From the NCBI GenBank assembly GCA_947499725.1, contig CANMPK010000001.1, positions 992,001 to 1,056,000 on the forward strand: 64,000 nt of DNA, written 5' to 3'. The notes below the pieces were generated by a model. It did no database searches. It was not told the DNA's origin and saw only the letters and a list, made by a program, of their open reading frames with translations. Every line of letters begins with the position of its first letter. Positions within the stretch are counted from its first letter, which is position 1. The position numbers and the translations under genes are program-made. Source of the DNA: an uncultured Paracoccaceae bacterium (lineage in GTDB: Bacteria; Pseudomonadota; Alphaproteobacteria; Rhodobacterales; Rhodobacteraceae). Shown here piece by piece: positions 21,607 through 34,869 of the stretch.

Positions 21607-22905
21607 TTACTCCGCCGCCATGGCGCCCATGCGGCCGGTTCGTTGCGCTTTAATGCGATCTTCAATTTCTTCACGGAAGTTGCGGATCAAACCCTGAATT
21701 GGCCAAGCTGCCGCATCACCAAGCGCACAAATCGTGTGGCCTTCAACCTGTTTGGTGACATCCCAAAGCATATCGATTTCTTCAATCTCAGCCTCGCCTT
21801 TGACCAACCGATCCATCACGCGCATCATCCAACCGGTGCCTTCACGACACGGTGTACATTGGCCGCAGCTTTCATGCTTATAGAACTTAGACAAACGCCA
21901 AATCGCTTTAATGATGTCAGTCTGCTTATCCATCACGATCACCGCAGCCGTGCCGAGACCGGAACCAAGATCATTACGCAGGTAATCAAAATCCATCACC
22001 GCATCACGCATGTTTTCACCGCGCACACAAGGCACAGATGATCCACCTGGAATCACGGCGAGCAAATTGTCCCAACCGCCGCGAATACCGCCACAGTGCT
22101 TTTCAATCAGCTCTTCGAATGAAATCGACATCGCCTCTTCAACCACACAAGGGTTATTCACGTGCCCAGAAATACCAAACAGTTTGGTGCCCGCATTGTT
22201 GGCGCGTCCAAAACCTGTAAACCAATCAGCGCCACGGCGCAGGATGGTCGGTACAACCGCAATCGATTCCACATTATTTACAGTCGTTGGGCACCCATAC
22301 AGGCCCGCACCAGCTGGAAACGGCGGCTTCATGCGTGGCATGCCCTTTTTGCCTTCAAGACTTTCCAGCAAAGCGGTTTCTTCGCCGCAAATGTAAGCGC
22401 CAGCGCCGTGATGCAAGAACAGATCAAAATCCCAACCAGAGCCAGCCGCGTTCTTGCCCAGCATGCCCTTGTCGTAGGCTTCATCAATCGCAGCCTGCAA
22501 CGCCTCGCGTTCGCGGATAAATTCGCCACGAATGTAAATATAAGCAGTATGAGCATTCATCGCGAAAGACGCGATCAACGCGCCTTCGATCAATGTATGC
22601 GGATCGTGGCGCATGATCTCGCGGTCTTTACAGGTGCCCGGCTCAGATTCATCAGCGTTGATCACCAAATAAGATGGGCGCCCATCGCTTTCTTTCGGCA
22701 TGAAAGACCATTTCAGGCCAGTCGGGAAACCCGCGCCGCCACGACCACGTAGGCCAGAGGCTTTCATCGTATCGATAATCCAGTCGCGACCCTTTTGGAT
22801 CAGGCCAGCCGTGCCATCCCAATGGCCACGCTGCTGCGCACCCTTCAAGGAACGATCGTGCATTCCATAAAGATTGGTAAAGATGCGATCTTGATCTTTA
22901 AGCAT
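21607..22905 (-). CDS. nuoF: NADH-quinone oxidoreductase subunit F
   Basis: This 432-aa subunit binds NADH and FMN and carries [4Fe-4S] cluster N3. The FMN/NADH-binding motifs [16 protein letters not shown] and [16 protein letters not shown] are clear, and the cluster ligands lie in [12 protein letters not shown] with the last cysteine in HTICALGD. The ATG at 22905 ([14 protein letters not shown]) is chosen over one 36 bases upstream, which would overlap the DUF5337-like gene. Confidence 0.96.
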   Translation of the reverse strand: MLKDQDRIFTNLYGMHDRSLKGAQQRGHWDGTAGLIQKGRDWIIDTMKASGLRGRGGAGFPTGLKWSFMPKESDGRPSYLVINADESEPGTCKDREIMRHDPHTLIEGALIASFAMNAHTAYIYIRGEFIREREALQAAIDEAYDKGMLGKNAAGSGWDFDLFLHHGAGAYICGEETALLESLEGKKGMPRMKPPFPAGAGLYGCPTTVNNVESIAVVPTILRRGADWFTGFGRANNAGTKLFGISGHVNNPCVVEEAMSISFEELIEKHCGGIRGGWDNLLAVIPGGSSVPCVRGENMRDAVMDFDYLRNDLGSGLGTAAVIVMDKQTDIIKAIWRLSKFYKHESCGQCTPCREGTGWMMRVMDRLVKGEAEIEEIDMLWDVTKQVEGHTICALGDAAAWPIQGLIRNFREEIEDRIKAQRTGRMGAMAAE

Positions 22906-22910
22906 CCCGT

Positions 22911-23132
22911 CTACCCTTCTGCTGACCGGCGCGCGCGCCAAATCTGAAAAATATTTACAAACGCCCAGATGAGCGCTGCCAAAGCCGCCAGATCAAATAA
23001 GAAAGCATAACGCCCCCCTAATCCAACCAACGGTGCGATCATTTGCAATATCATCCAAAGAACCATTGAAATTGCGATAACCAAAGCAACCACTCGGGTC
23101 TTTCTCGCAAGCATTTGATCTTCTTCAGTCAT
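22911..23132 (-). CDS. DUF5337-like small membrane protein
   Basis: This 73-aa protein has two predicted transmembrane segments ([19 protein letters not shown] and [20 protein letters not shown]) between short charged ends. It resembles the DUF5337 proteins found upstream of nuoF in Rhodobacteraceae. It starts 52 bases after the helix-hairpin-helix gene, behind a GC-rich hairpin (23155-23176), and ends five bases before nuoF. It is probably a lineage-specific accessory of complex I; no function is established. Confidence 0.72.
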   Translation of the reverse strand: MTEEDQMLARKTRVVALVIAISMVLWMILQMIAPLVGLGGRYAFLFDLAALAALIWAFVNIFQIWRARRSAEG

Positions 23133-23154
23133 TAACGATCTTGTCCTTCGGTGA

Positions 23155-23176
23155 GGCGCCTACAGCCGCAGGCGCC
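23155..23176 (-). promoter_or_regulatory. GC-rich hairpin upstream of the DUF5337-like gene's partner
   Basis: GGCGCCT (23155-23161) pairs with AGGCGCC (23170-23176) over an eight-base loop, in the 52-base gap between the helix-hairpin-helix gene and the DUF5337-like gene. No T-run follows, so it looks more like an mRNA-processing or stability element than a terminator. Confidence 0.45.
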
Positions 23177-23184
23177 CCGTTATC

Positions 23185-23961
23185 TTACTTCTCTGCCTCA
23201 AGCGCTTTGGCTTGTGCAATCCAATCATCACGTTCGATACGGCCTTTGAACTTCAGGCGGCTATCCACCCAAGCCACATCGTCCGCGCTCCAAGCTGCAA
23301 CCTGCGCATAGTGATAAAAGCCCAAACCGTTCAGCGTTTCTTCCAGCTTCGGCCCAACACCTTTGATCTTTTTCAGATCATCCGCTGCACCGCCACGTGG
23401 CGCTTTCAAAACTTCAGGCCCTGCTGCGCTGTCAGAAGCTTTCGTTTCAGCCTTCTTCGCTGGGGCCTTCTTCTTCGCTGGCGCTTTCTTCGCAGCCGCC
23501 TTCTTGGCCGCAGGCTTTTTGTCAGCCGCCTTTGCCGCTGACTTAGGCTTGGCTGCCGTCTTTGCCTTAACAGGCTCTTCTTTCGCTTCGGATGCCGTTT
23601 CTTCTTTCACATCAGCTGCAGTAGGCGCGTCTTCGGCCTTTGGCGCTGGCGCACTAGAAGCCGGCTTAGTAGACGCAGCCGCCGCTGCAGCAGCTGTTGC
23701 CGCCGCCGCTGGTGCAGCTGCTGATGCCACAGAGGACGCATTGCTTGAAGATGAGGTTTTTGAATAACCAGGCACTGGCTCACAGAACCATTTCTTAAAC
23801 AGAAGGCCCAAAACAAACGCCGAAATCACGGCGATGATAAGCCCCAAACCCACGCCAGACAGGCCTTTGATCAGCAAAAACAGGATAATACCCAGCGCAA
23901 TTGCCACGATCCAACACACCATCGTGCAGGTTTTGTTATTTTCCACTTCATTCATCTTCAT
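23185..23961 (-). CDS. Membrane-anchored protein with NuoE-like C-terminal helix-hairpin-helix domain
   Basis: The 258-aa product has two transmembrane segments at residues 12-56, then a long low-complexity linker (Ala runs, then [13 protein letters not shown]-type repeats like histone H1 tails), then a globular domain at about 194-254 beginning [17 protein letters not shown]. The KGVGPKLE motif is a helix-hairpin-helix signature, and the following [19 protein letters not shown] block suits a DUF4332-like fold. The domain matches the C-terminus of NuoE just upstream at 48 of 61 positions. The basic linker could contact nucleic acid or acidic surfaces. Function unknown; the family is restricted in my experience to this group. 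Confidence 0.8.
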   Translation of the reverse strand: MKMNEVENNKTCTMVCWIVAIALGIILFLLIKGLSGVGLGLIIAVISAFVLGLLFKKWFCEPVPGYSKTSSSSNASSVASAAAPAAAATAAAAAAASTKPASSAPAPKAEDAPTAADVKEETASEAKEEPVKAKTAAKPKSAAKAADKKPAAKKAAAKKAPAKKKAPAKKAETKASDSAAGPEVLKAPRGGAADDLKKIKGVGPKLEETLNGLGFYHYAQVAAWSADDVAWVDSRLKFKGRIERDDWIAQAKALEAEK

Positions 23962-23984
23962 TTGTCCCCTCTAGTTCGCTTTAT

Positions 23985-25157
23985 TTAGTACACGTCACCT
24001 TTTTTCACGCGCTTAGAAAACTCAGTCTCTTCTCCAGAGGCCAGCTTCTTGGCTTGCTCGATCCAGTCATCACGCTGGATACGTCCTTTAAATTTCAATC
24101 GATTATCAACCCAAGCAATCTCTGCCTCGGTCCATTTTGCCACCTGATCATAGTGGTAGAAGCCAAGCTCATTCAGCGTCTGCTCAAGCTTTGGTCCAAC
24201 ACCTTTGATCTTTTTCAAATCATCTGCACCCGCTTTACGCGCAGCTTTCATCGTACGTGGCTTTTTCTCTGCCACGTCAGCTGCATCTGCTGCAGGCGCG
24301 GCCTTTGCAGCGGGTTTCTTAGCTGCGGCTTTTTTCGCTGGCGCTTTCTTGGCCTTCTTAGCCTCTTCCACCTGTTTCGCGACAGGTTTTGGCGAAGCAG
24401 GCGCGGCTGGCGTTGGCGCTTCCGCTGCGCGGCCCGCAACAACACCATCTTTACCCAACCAAGGCGTGGTCAAAGGCTCTTCAGTGCCATCAATCCGTTT
24501 GATCCCATCTTGCAGATCAACCGCGCGCTGCACCGAAGCGTTATACTGCGTTTTGCCGCTATCGTACTCCGTCAAAGACGACAGGCCAGCCAATGGCTCC
24601 GCCGCATATCGACCATTCTGGGGACCCGGTGTCGGAGTTTCCCCTGCTGCCATAGCATCAAGCATTTTGGCAAAACCCTCAGAGGTCAGATCCTCATAAT
24701 AGTCTTTCCCAATCTGAGCCATCGGCGCATTTGTACAAGCTCCCAAACATTCAACCTCTTCCCAGCTGAATTTGCCATCTGCAGAAAGCTCATGCGGGTT
24801 CGCGGCGATCTTTTCTTTGCACACAGCAATCAGATCTTCCGCACCACAGATCATGCAAGACGTCGTACCGCAAATCTGAATATGCGCAACAGAACCAACA
24901 GGTTGCATCTGAAACATGAAGTAGAAAGAGGTCACTTCAAGCACACGAATATACGCCATGCCCAGCATGTCAGCGATATATTCAATAGCTGGTTTAGACA
25001 CCCAGCCTTCTTGCTCTTGCGCACGCCACAACAAAGGGATCACGGCAGAAGCCTGACGCCCTTCAGGGTATTTCGTCATCTGCGCTTCAGCCCACTTTTG
25101 GTTGGCTTCCGTAAACGCAAAACTTTCGGGTTGGTCATGATACAGACGGCGCAACAT
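23985..25157 (-). CDS. nuoE: NADH-quinone oxidoreductase subunit E with C-terminal helix-hairpin-helix extension
   Basis: Residues 1-165 are a standard NuoE: a helical start, then a thioredoxin-like [2Fe-2S] domain with ligands C96, C101, C137 and C141. At 390 aa it is more than twice the usual length. After residue 240 comes a Lys/Ala/Pro-rich linker, and then a domain (about 312-372) with the [13 protein letters not shown] helix-hairpin-helix motif, followed by an 18-residue tail. The start overlaps the nuoD stop by one base. The electron-transfer role is secure; the role of the extension is not known. Confidence 0.94.
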   Translation of the reverse strand: MLRRLYHDQPESFAFTEANQKWAEAQMTKYPEGRQASAVIPLLWRAQEQEGWVSKPAIEYIADMLGMAYIRVLEVTSFYFMFQMQPVGSVAHIQICGTTSCMICGAEDLIAVCKEKIAANPHELSADGKFSWEEVECLGACTNAPMAQIGKDYYEDLTSEGFAKMLDAMAAGETPTPGPQNGRYAAEPLAGLSSLTEYDSGKTQYNASVQRAVDLQDGIKRIDGTEEPLTTPWLGKDGVVAGRAAEAPTPAAPASPKPVAKQVEEAKKAKKAPAKKAAAKKPAAKAAPAADAADVAEKKPRTMKAARKAGADDLKKIKGVGPKLEQTLNELGFYHYDQVAKWTEAEIAWVDNRLKFKGRIQRDDWIEQAKKLASGEETEFSKRVKKGDVY

Positions 25158-26371
25158 TAGCGGTCGATCTCCCCAAATACGATATCCATAGTCCCGATGA
25201 TCGCAGCCACGTCAGCCAATTGGTGGCCCGTTGCAATGTGATCCATCGCCTGCAAATGCGCATATCCCGGCGCGCGGATCTTGGCGCGATAGGGTTTGTT
25301 GCTACCATCCGCCACCAAATACACACCAAACTCCCCTTTAGGAGCCTCAACCGCGGCGTAAACCTCGCCTGCTGGCACGTGGAAGCCTTCAGTGTACAGT
25401 TTGAAGTGGTGGATCAAACTCTCCATCGACGTCTTCATATCACCGCGTTTCGGCGGCGTGATCTTGCCACGCGACAGGACATCCCCAGTTGCTTCACGCA
25501 ATTTCACAATCGCTTGGCGGATGATCGACACAGATTGGCGCATTTCTTCCATACGCATCAGATAGCGATCATAGCAGTCGCCATTCTTGCCAATCGGCAC
25601 TTGGAAGTCGAATTCATCATAGCATTCATACGGTTGCGCACGGCGCAGATCCCACGCCAAACCCGCAGAGCGCGCCATAACGCCGGTAAACCCGTATTGC
25701 ATCACGGTCTCTTCATCCACGACGCCAATATCAACATTACGCTGTTTAAAGATACGGTTCTCGGTCAGCAGGCCATCGATGTCATCCAAACGCTCTGGGA
25801 ACGTTAGCGCCCATTCTTCGATGTCATCCAACAACACATCTGGCAGATCCTGATGCACCCCACCCGGACGGAAGTACGCCGCATGCAAACGCGCACCACA
25901 GGCCCGTTCGTAAAAGATCATCAGCTTTTCGCGTTCTTCAAAGCCCCACAACGGAGGTGTCAGCGCGCCGACATCCATCGCCTGTGTAGTCACGTTCATC
26001 AAGTGGTTGAGAACACGGCCAATTTCACAGAACAACACGCGGATCAAAGACCCACGACGCGGCACCTCGGTGCCAGTCAGTTTTTCAATCGCCAGACACC
26101 AAGCATGTTCTTGGTTCATTGGCGCCACATAATCCAACCGGTCAAAATACGGCAGGTTCTGTAGGTACGTCCGGCTCTCCATGAGCTTTTCAGTCCCGCG
26201 ATGCAGCAAGCCAACATGTGGATCGCAGCGTTCTACGATCTCGCCATCAAGCTCTAGAACCAAACGCAACACGCCGTGCGCCGCAGGGTGTTGCGGGCCG
26301 AAGTTAATATTGAAGTTACGGATCTTCTGTTCGCCCGTTTGGGCGTCTTCGAAACCTTTGGAGCCGTCCAT
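25157..26371 (-). CDS. nuoD: NADH-quinone oxidoreductase subunit D
   Basis: This 404-aa subunit, related to hydrogenase large subunits, forms the quinone-reduction site with NuoB. The N-terminal [21 protein letters not shown] block and the C-terminal [27 protein letters not shown] are diagnostic. Its start overlaps the stop of the 37-aa gene by one base, and its stop overlaps the nuoE start by one. Secure. Confidence 0.97.
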   Translation of the reverse strand: MDGSKGFEDAQTGEQKIRNFNINFGPQHPAAHGVLRLVLELDGEIVERCDPHVGLLHRGTEKLMESRTYLQNLPYFDRLDYVAPMNQEHAWCLAIEKLTGTEVPRRGSLIRVLFCEIGRVLNHLMNVTTQAMDVGALTPPLWGFEEREKLMIFYERACGARLHAAYFRPGGVHQDLPDVLLDDIEEWALTFPERLDDIDGLLTENRIFKQRNVDIGVVDEETVMQYGFTGVMARSAGLAWDLRRAQPYECYDEFDFQVPIGKNGDCYDRYLMRMEEMRQSVSIIRQAIVKLREATGDVLSRGKITPPKRGDMKTSMESLIHHFKLYTEGFHVPAGEVYAAVEAPKGEFGVYLVADGSNKPYRAKIRAPGYAHLQAMDHIATGHQLADVAAIIGTMDIVFGEIDR

Positions 26372-26484
26372 TATTTGGTCTCCTTACGCACGCGAACGCG
26401 CGCTTTCTTTGGTTGTGGCAAAGCAGCGGCTGCCGCCAATGCGCCCAAACCCAACACAATCACTTCAGTCAAAAACGGCATCAT
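26371..26484 (-). CDS. Predicted 37-aa membrane peptide upstream of nuoD
   Basis: A complete 38-codon frame lies exactly between the 60-aa gene and nuoD. Its ATG overlaps the upstream stop (ATGA), and its TAA overlaps the nuoD ATG by one base (TAATG); the sequence AAGGAG near its end would serve as the nuoD ribosome binding site. The product starts [20 protein letters not shown], a hydrophobic segment, and ends in a strongly basic tail ([12 protein letters not shown]). This is a single-pass membrane peptide profile. I do not recognise the family. The tiling supports a real gene, though a leader role in coupling nuoD is an alternative. Confidence 0.62.
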   Translation of the reverse strand: MMPFLTEVIVLGLGALAAAAALPQPKKARVRVRKETK

Positions 26485-26659
26485 TTATCGATCCCCGGAA
26501 TTTTGATCTTGTCACGAAACGCCATAACCCAAAGCAAAGGGATCACTGTGAATGGCGTCAACGAGAAAATGGCAAACCATGACGGCAGATTGAACTTTGG
26601 CAAGAACATCCAAAACGGGATGAATGTCAGCACACCCATGATGAAGAAACCGATAGGGC

Positions 26660-26663
<4 letters not shown>
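26481..26663 (-). CDS. 60-aa small membrane protein between nuoC and nuoD
   Basis: The product has two hydrophobic segments ([18 protein letters not shown] and [21 protein letters not shown]) joined by a short loop with KFNLPS, and a charged C-terminus. Its start overlaps the nuoC stop by four bases, and its stop overlaps the 37-aa gene. No family is recognised. It is presumably a two-pass inner-membrane protein made together with complex I. Confidence 0.68.
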
Positions 26664-28154
<1,491 letters not shown>

Positions 28155-28213
28155 GTGGTGGCTCCTTTCATGCAGGCATAGCCCGCAGTCAAATGGCTTT
28201 TATTTCGCATTTC

Positions 28214-28242
28214 GGTTTACCCTTGCATCTGCATTGGGTCAA
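28214..28242 (-). promoter_or_regulatory. Candidate promoter of the nuo operon
   Basis: On the minus strand TTGACC (28237-28242) and TAAACC (28214-28219) are 17 bases apart, giving a leader of about 50 bases before nuoA. The -10 box is poor, so this is only the best-looking candidate in the 28155-28416 gap. The rest of the gap is AT-rich without a clear palindrome. Confidence 0.3.
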
Positions 28243-28416
28243 CCAAATCTAGTCGTACACTTACTCTTTTGACGCAAGGATTAGTAAAGGATCAACGCAC
28301 TCATAGAAAATTGTGTTTTCACCGATATTATACGAATTCATTTAGACGAACTTGATCAAATTGCAGTGCGATTGCATAGCAAATTCGAACAATAATCCGG
28401 AATTCTGTAAAGTTCT

Positions 28417-29610
28417 TTAACTCTGCTGAAAAACAGCGCCTACTTCAGCGCGAATAATCCGTGCAATCAGGGCGCAATCTTCAAGGCTAAAGGTCAATGG
28501 AATCCGCATATCCATGATTCCCGAGAGAACTCGATCACTCTTTGGCATCGCCTCAGAGGGCGCATACCGCCAACTGTCATACCGAGAGGTAAAGGCCTCA
28601 GGCTCCGCCCCGCCAAACCATTTTAGCTCCACACCACGCGCCTTACAGCGCGCCACGACATCACGAATGGCAGATTCGCTCCAATCCAGAAGTAGAAACT
28701 GAATCGACGATCCGACAAAGATACCCTCACTGGGTCGCTTAATGCACGTCAGCCCAGGTGTTTCCGCCAAACCTTCGTTCACAACTTCATACCGTGCGTT
28801 CCATGCCGCGCATTGCGCATCCAGTCGCGCAATCTGCGGACGCAAAACCGCTGCGCGTAAATGGTCCATGCGCCCAGACACATTCGGCGTATGGTACTTA
28901 ATCTCGGCAAAAACCTCTGGTGCTGGCGCAGCCAAATGGCGATCAAACAGCATATAAGAGCCCGACAAGATCGTCGCCTTCGCCATCAAATCAGGATCTG
29001 CGGAAACCAAAAAGCCCCCCTCACCTGAATTGATATGCTTATAGGTCTGGGTGGAATAACAGCCCATATCCCCCCAAAGACCAGAAGGCTTGCCGTTCCA
29101 GCTTGCCCCCATCGTATGGGCGCAATCTTCGATCACCCGCACATCATGCGCACGGCAAATCTGCATCACGGCCTCCATGTCACACAGATGACCACGCATA
29201 TGCGACAACATCAAAACCTTCGCGTCAGAGGCTTTGGCTTTAAGATCATCCAGATCAATCGTCAGCCCTTCGGTCACGCCAACAAAGATCGGCACCGCAC
29301 CAACAGCCGCAATCGCTCCAGGCACCGGGGCCAGTGTAAATGCATTGGTCAAGACCTTCTCGCCCGGTGCCACACCAAGCGCCCGCAAAGCCGCGCCCAT
29401 GGCATAACCACCCGAGGCCACAGCCAAGCAAAAAGGCACACCAAGATAATCCGCGAACTCTTGTTCTAGCAAAGCCACTTCACCCGCTTCGCCTTCCGCC
29501 ACATTATATCGGTGTAACCGCCCACTGCGCATCACTCGCACGGCGGCTTCGATCCCCTCTTCAGGGATGGGTTCTTGCTGGGTGAAATTGCCGGTAAAAA
29601 TCTCTGTCAT
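28417..29610 (-). CDS. DegT/DnrJ/EryC1/StrS-family aminotransferase
   Basis: This 397-aa PLP-dependent fold type I protein is of the kind that makes amino sugars from keto sugars. Asp162 in the EDCAHTMGA block would contact the pyridine nitrogen, and Lys191 in TYKHINSGEGG is the Schiff-base lysine. The N-terminus (MTEIFTGNFTQQEPIPEEGI) and a small C-terminal domain are complete. No sugar nucleotide genes adjoin it, so the substrate is unknown. It is transcribed away from gph and towards nuoA, but the 262-base gap to nuoA and its own AT-rich upstream region suggest a separate unit. Confidence 0.85.
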   Translation of the reverse strand: MTEIFTGNFTQQEPIPEEGIEAAVRVMRSGRLHRYNVAEGEAGEVALLEQEFADYLGVPFCLAVASGGYAMGAALRALGVAPGEKVLTNAFTLAPVPGAIAAVGAVPIFVGVTEGLTIDLDDLKAKASDAKVLMLSHMRGHLCDMEAVMQICRAHDVRVIEDCAHTMGASWNGKPSGLWGDMGCYSTQTYKHINSGEGGFLVSADPDLMAKATILSGSYMLFDRHLAAPAPEVFAEIKYHTPNVSGRMDHLRAAVLRPQIARLDAQCAAWNARYEVVNEGLAETPGLTCIKRPSEGIFVGSSIQFLLLDWSESAIRDVVARCKARGVELKWFGGAEPEAFTSRYDSWRYAPSEAMPKSDRVLSGIMDMRIPLTFSLEDCALIARIIRAEVGAVFQQS

Positions 29611-29707
29611 ACCGGCACTTTGACTGCATCTTCAAAGCAGGGTCAATGCTGCGAATAACAGTTTTGACTTTTTGAAATTTGACTTAGATGTTTTCGGAAA
29701 CCCGTAT

Positions 29708-30388
29708 TCAATGCACTGGCAGTGGCGCGCCAATCAAAGCCTCTACAACTGCGGGCAATGCAGCATAGTCTTGCAACAAGGCTTCTGGATCCAAGGCGGC
29801 CATATCTTCGCCGCTTGGGCCAAAGGTCACCAAGACGGAAGGCACACCCGCCGCTGCGGACGTATTACGATCCGTATCGCTATCACCAACCAACAGGGTC
29901 TGCTTTGGATCGCCCCCCAACAAACGTACAGTTTCCATCAGCGGTTCAGGGTTTGGCTTTCGCACTGGCAAAGTATCGCTGCCCACCAAAGCGCCAAACT
30001 CTTCAAGCACACCCAGTTCTGTCAACAACTGCCGCGCCAAGCCCTCTGGCTTGTTTGTGCAAATACCGACGCCATAGCCACGCGCCTTCAGCGCCCGCAC
30101 AGCCTCCATCGCACCCGGATACAAAACCGTATGCTCTGCAATCGCTTCCTCATAGGCGGCCAGCAGCATCGGATAGTACTTATCCACCAAGGCTTCATCA
30201 AAGTCACCAAGCCGTTTCAACCCTGCGGTCAACATCATCCGACCACCGCGCACGGCTACCCCAGCGTCTTGCGCAACTGTCAGAACATCACCATGCCCCA
30301 TCGCCCGAAAGCACACATTCGCAGCCGCCAATAAGTCACCGCTTGTGTCAGCCAAAGTACCATCCAAGTCAAAAACGACGGTCTTCAT
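29708..30388 (-). CDS. gph: Phosphoglycolate phosphatase (HAD superfamily)
   Basis: This 226-aa HAD hydrolase removes phosphate from 2-phosphoglycolate, formed in DNA repair or by oxygenase activity. The motifs are present: FDLDGTLAD with nucleophile Asp7 and acid Asp9, the TNKPEG motif II region, a lysine in VRKPNPEP, and LVGDSDTD. The ATG at 30388 is preferred over a start 42 bases upstream since the HAD motif begins at residue 4-5 in this family. It is divergent from glmU across 140 bases. Substrate preference within HAD enzymes is hard to read, so Gph is likely rather than certain. Confidence 0.82.
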   Translation of the reverse strand: MKTVVFDLDGTLADTSGDLLAAANVCFRAMGHGDVLTVAQDAGVAVRGGRMMLTAGLKRLGDFDEALVDKYYPMLLAAYEEAIAEHTVLYPGAMEAVRALKARGYGVGICTNKPEGLARQLLTELGVLEEFGALVGSDTLPVRKPNPEPLMETVRLLGGDPKQTLLVGDSDTDRNTSAAAGVPSVLVTFGPSGEDMAALDPEALLQDYAALPAVVEALIGAPLPVH

Positions 30389-30528
30389 AAAACTGTTCCT
30401 TCCAAGAACGAAAAGGCAGGAAACCGCCAAAGCACATTACAATCCGCAACCAACTTTGAAGCAAATACCCTTGCACGATACGGCTAACCGGATAAAACGA
30501 CGCCAAGTAAATTACAAAGAGAAATATA

Positions 30529-31883
30529 ATGAGCATCGCCCTTGTCATCCTTGCCGCCGGAAAAGGCTCACGGATGAAATCAGATCTCCCAAAGGTATTA
30601 CACCAGATCGCAGGTGCCCCAATGTTGGTGCACGCCATGAAGGCCGGTGCCATCCTATCGCCCGAGAAACAAGTGATTGTCGCCGGCCACGGCGCAGAGG
30701 CCGTCGAAGCCGCTGCCAAAGCCTACGACCCAGACGCTACGGTTGTTTTGCAAGAAGAGCAAAAAGGCACAGGCCACGCCGTTATAGTCACACGCGAAGC
30801 CTTGACTGGCTTTGAGGGCGACGTTGTTGTTCTCTATGGCGACACGCCTTTCGTGCAGCCAGAAACGCTGGAGCGCATGGTCGCAGCACGCAAAGACAAC
30901 GCCATTGTTGTACTAGGCTTCCAAGCTGACCCTTCCGAAAAATACGGCCGCCTTGTGATGCAAGGTGATACGCTCGAAGCTATCACAGAATTCGCAGATG
31001 CTTCAGATGAGGTTCGCGCGATAACCTTCTGTAATAGCGGCGTTATGTTGATTGATGGAAAGGTGATCTTTGACCTTCTAGATGCAACGAACAACCAAAA
31101 CGCGTCGGGCGAATACTACCTTACCGACCTTGTGGAAATCGCCCGCAACAAAGGTCTCTCTTCCACCGCTATCTCGTGCGATGCCAGCGAAACCATGGGC
31201 GTGAACTCTCGCGTTCATCTGGCCGAGGCAGAAGCCGCCTTTCAAGCCCGCGCCCGTCAGACTTTGATGGAAGACGGAGTCACACTGATCGACCCCACAA
31301 CCGTGCACCTCAGCCACGACACAGTGATTGGCCGCGACGCGATCATCGAACAAAACGTGGTATTCGGCCCCGAAGTGACCATCGAAAGCGGTGCACGCAT
31401 CCGCGCATTCTCGCATATTGAAGGCGCGCATGTCTCTCGCGGCGCAACCGTGGGCCCCTACGCCCGCCTGCGCCCAGGCGCTGAGCTTGCAGAAGACACA
31501 CACATCGGAAACTTCGTCGAAATCAAAAACGCCATCATCGATGAAGGCGCGAAGGTTAATCACCTCTCTTACATCGGCGATGCCGCTGTTGGCACGAAAT
31601 CCAACATCGGCGCAGGCACCATCACATGCAACTATGACGGTGTTTTCAAACACAAAACCACCATCGGCAAGAACGCCTTCATCGGCTCAAACACGATGCT
31701 GGTCGCCCCTGTAACAGTCGGCGATGACGCTATGACAGGCAGCGGTTCTGTCATTACAAAAGACATCGAAGATGGCGCTTTGGCCATCGCGCGAGCGCAA
31801 CAAGTCAACAAAGCCGGAATGGCGCGCAAATTGTTCGATATGTTAAAGTTGAAGAAGAAAAATATTTCTAAAGGTGAAAAATA

Positions 31884-31884
<1 letters not shown>
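30529..31884 (+). CDS. glmU: Bifunctional GlcNAc-1-P uridyltransferase / GlcN-1-P acetyltransferase
   Basis: The enzyme makes UDP-GlcNAc for peptidoglycan and lipid A. At 451 aa both halves are present: the N-terminal nucleotidyltransferase with LAAGKGSRMKSDLPKVL, and a C-terminal left-handed beta-helix with hexapeptide repeats and the NHLSYIGDA / NIGAGTITCNYDG active-site region. The last 15 residues are Lys-rich. The stop shares one base with the glmS start codon, so the two consecutive pathway enzymes are translationally coupled. Secure. Confidence 0.96.
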
Positions 31885-33706
<1,822 letters not shown>

Positions 33707-33707
<1 letters not shown>

Positions 33708-34396
33708 TGACACTCACCCTTTCAGACGCTCTGGATCAACTAAAAGCTCTGGCCGAACCCGGCCGGAGCGAACAGATGACCGCCTACCACAAGCAAACCC
33801 GCGAAGTGCTGGGCATCCCCAATCCAGCCACCAACGATCTCACGAAATCTTGGCGCCAAACCCTGACCGTGGAAAACCGCGTGTCTCTGGCGCAAGAGCT
33901 TTGGCAAACCGATATCTTCGAGGCACGCATTGCGGCGGCGAAACTGCTCACCCAAGCCCGCCTGCGCCCTGATGAGGACGCATGGGCGCTGATCCAAAGC
34001 TGGACACCAGACTTTGACAGCTGGGCCATCGCCGATCACGCCTGTATGGCTGGACAAAAGCGCCTCGTGGCCGACCCATCACGCCTTGATGCTGTTGAAA
34101 GCTGGACAACCTCTGATCACATGTGGAGCCGCCGCGCGGCCTTGGTGATCACCCTGCCGTGGACCAAACAAAACCACCCCAAACCAGCCGAACTAGAAGC
34201 ACGCGATCGCGTATTGAGCTGGGCCGCCTCTTATGTGACAGACCCTGATTGGTTCATTCAAAAAGCTGTGGCATGGTGGCTGCGCGAGCTGTCTAAACAC
34301 GACGCCCCACGCGTTATCGGCTTTCTAGAAGCTCACGGCGACACCATGAAACCCTTTGCGCGCAAAGAAGCTGCAAAGCACCTGCCTACCCCGTAA
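33707..34396 (+). CDS. DNA alkylation repair (AlkD-like, HEAT-repeat) protein
   Basis: This 229-aa all-helical protein resembles AlkD DNA glycosylases, which excise alkylated bases. Matches include KQTREVLGIPNPATNDLTK near the N-terminus, a central FEARIAAAKLLTQ block, DSWAIADHAC, and YVTDPDWFIQKAVAWWLRELS. The start lies on the glmS stop, so translation is coupled to an amino-sugar enzyme with no obvious shared role. The 3' end overlaps the convergent lipoprotein gene by 11 bases. The fold call is good; glycosylase activity is inferred. Confidence 0.8.
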
Positions 34397-34808
34397 AGAC
34401 CCGCAATTGCGGAAAGCCGGTCAAAGGCGCATCAAGCGCGCGCATCGCCTCCAACGAGATAAAACTTGCGCCTGTGGCAGGCCCATCAATCGGGATCAAA
34501 CGCACATTCACCTCTTTGGCGCCAAATAACACCCGCCCTGCCTGAGGCGCGGACACCAATGGTGTTTTCAACCAAAGCCCAGGTTCGGTTGCATCTAAGG
34601 TCGCAACAGTCGTTCCAAGCTCGCCAGACTGGACAACCGGCGCTACCTCAACCGAGGGCGCCTCTTCCGTCACGCTCTCAACCACCGCGTCCTCTGTTGG
34701 CGGTAAATCGTCTAAATCTACCCCCTCCAAAGGGGCATCCGGCGCCAGCAAACTACACCCGCTCAGCAAAAATGCCGCACCAACCAATACTCTTTTAAAC
34801 ATGAACAC
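34386..34808 (-). CDS. Putative lipoprotein
   Basis: This 140-aa protein (138 aa if the second ATG at 34802 is used) has a signal peptide with lipobox LSGC at Cys18. An acidic Pro/Glu/Val-rich segment follows, then a conserved-looking domain with FGAKEVNVRLIPIDGPATG. No family is recognised. It diverges from moaA across about 60 bases and ends inside the alkD-like gene on the other strand. Confidence 0.7.
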   Translation of the reverse strand: MFMFKRVLVGAAFLLSGCSLLAPDAPLEGVDLDDLPPTEDAVVESVTEEAPSVEVAPVVQSGELGTTVATLDATEPGLWLKTPLVSAPQAGRVLFGAKEVNVRLIPIDGPATGASFISLEAMRALDAPLTGFPQLRVFTG

Positions 34809-34827
34809 CCTCTATGATGTGATAGGG

Positions 34828-34846
34828 TTCACCCTTGTTTCACCCT
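34828..34846. promoter_or_regulatory. Direct repeats in the lipoprotein / moaA divergent promoter
   Basis: TTCACCCT occurs at 34828-34835 and again at 34839-34846, 11 bases apart, so the copies lie on the same face of the helix. They are 24-42 bases before the moaA start. A regulator-binding site is plausible; no known factor is assigned. Confidence 0.35.
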
Positions 34847-34869
34847 GATCTGTTCCCTAAGCTTAGACC

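Noticed and set aside
23600-23760. Alanine-codon-rich stretch as a tandem DNA repeat
   Set aside because: Codons vary and there is no repeating unit; it is low-complexity protein sequence.
23901-25160. 419-codon frame antisense to nuoE
   Set aside because: It mirrors the low-complexity linker and iron-sulfur region of nuoE; no start context or domain.
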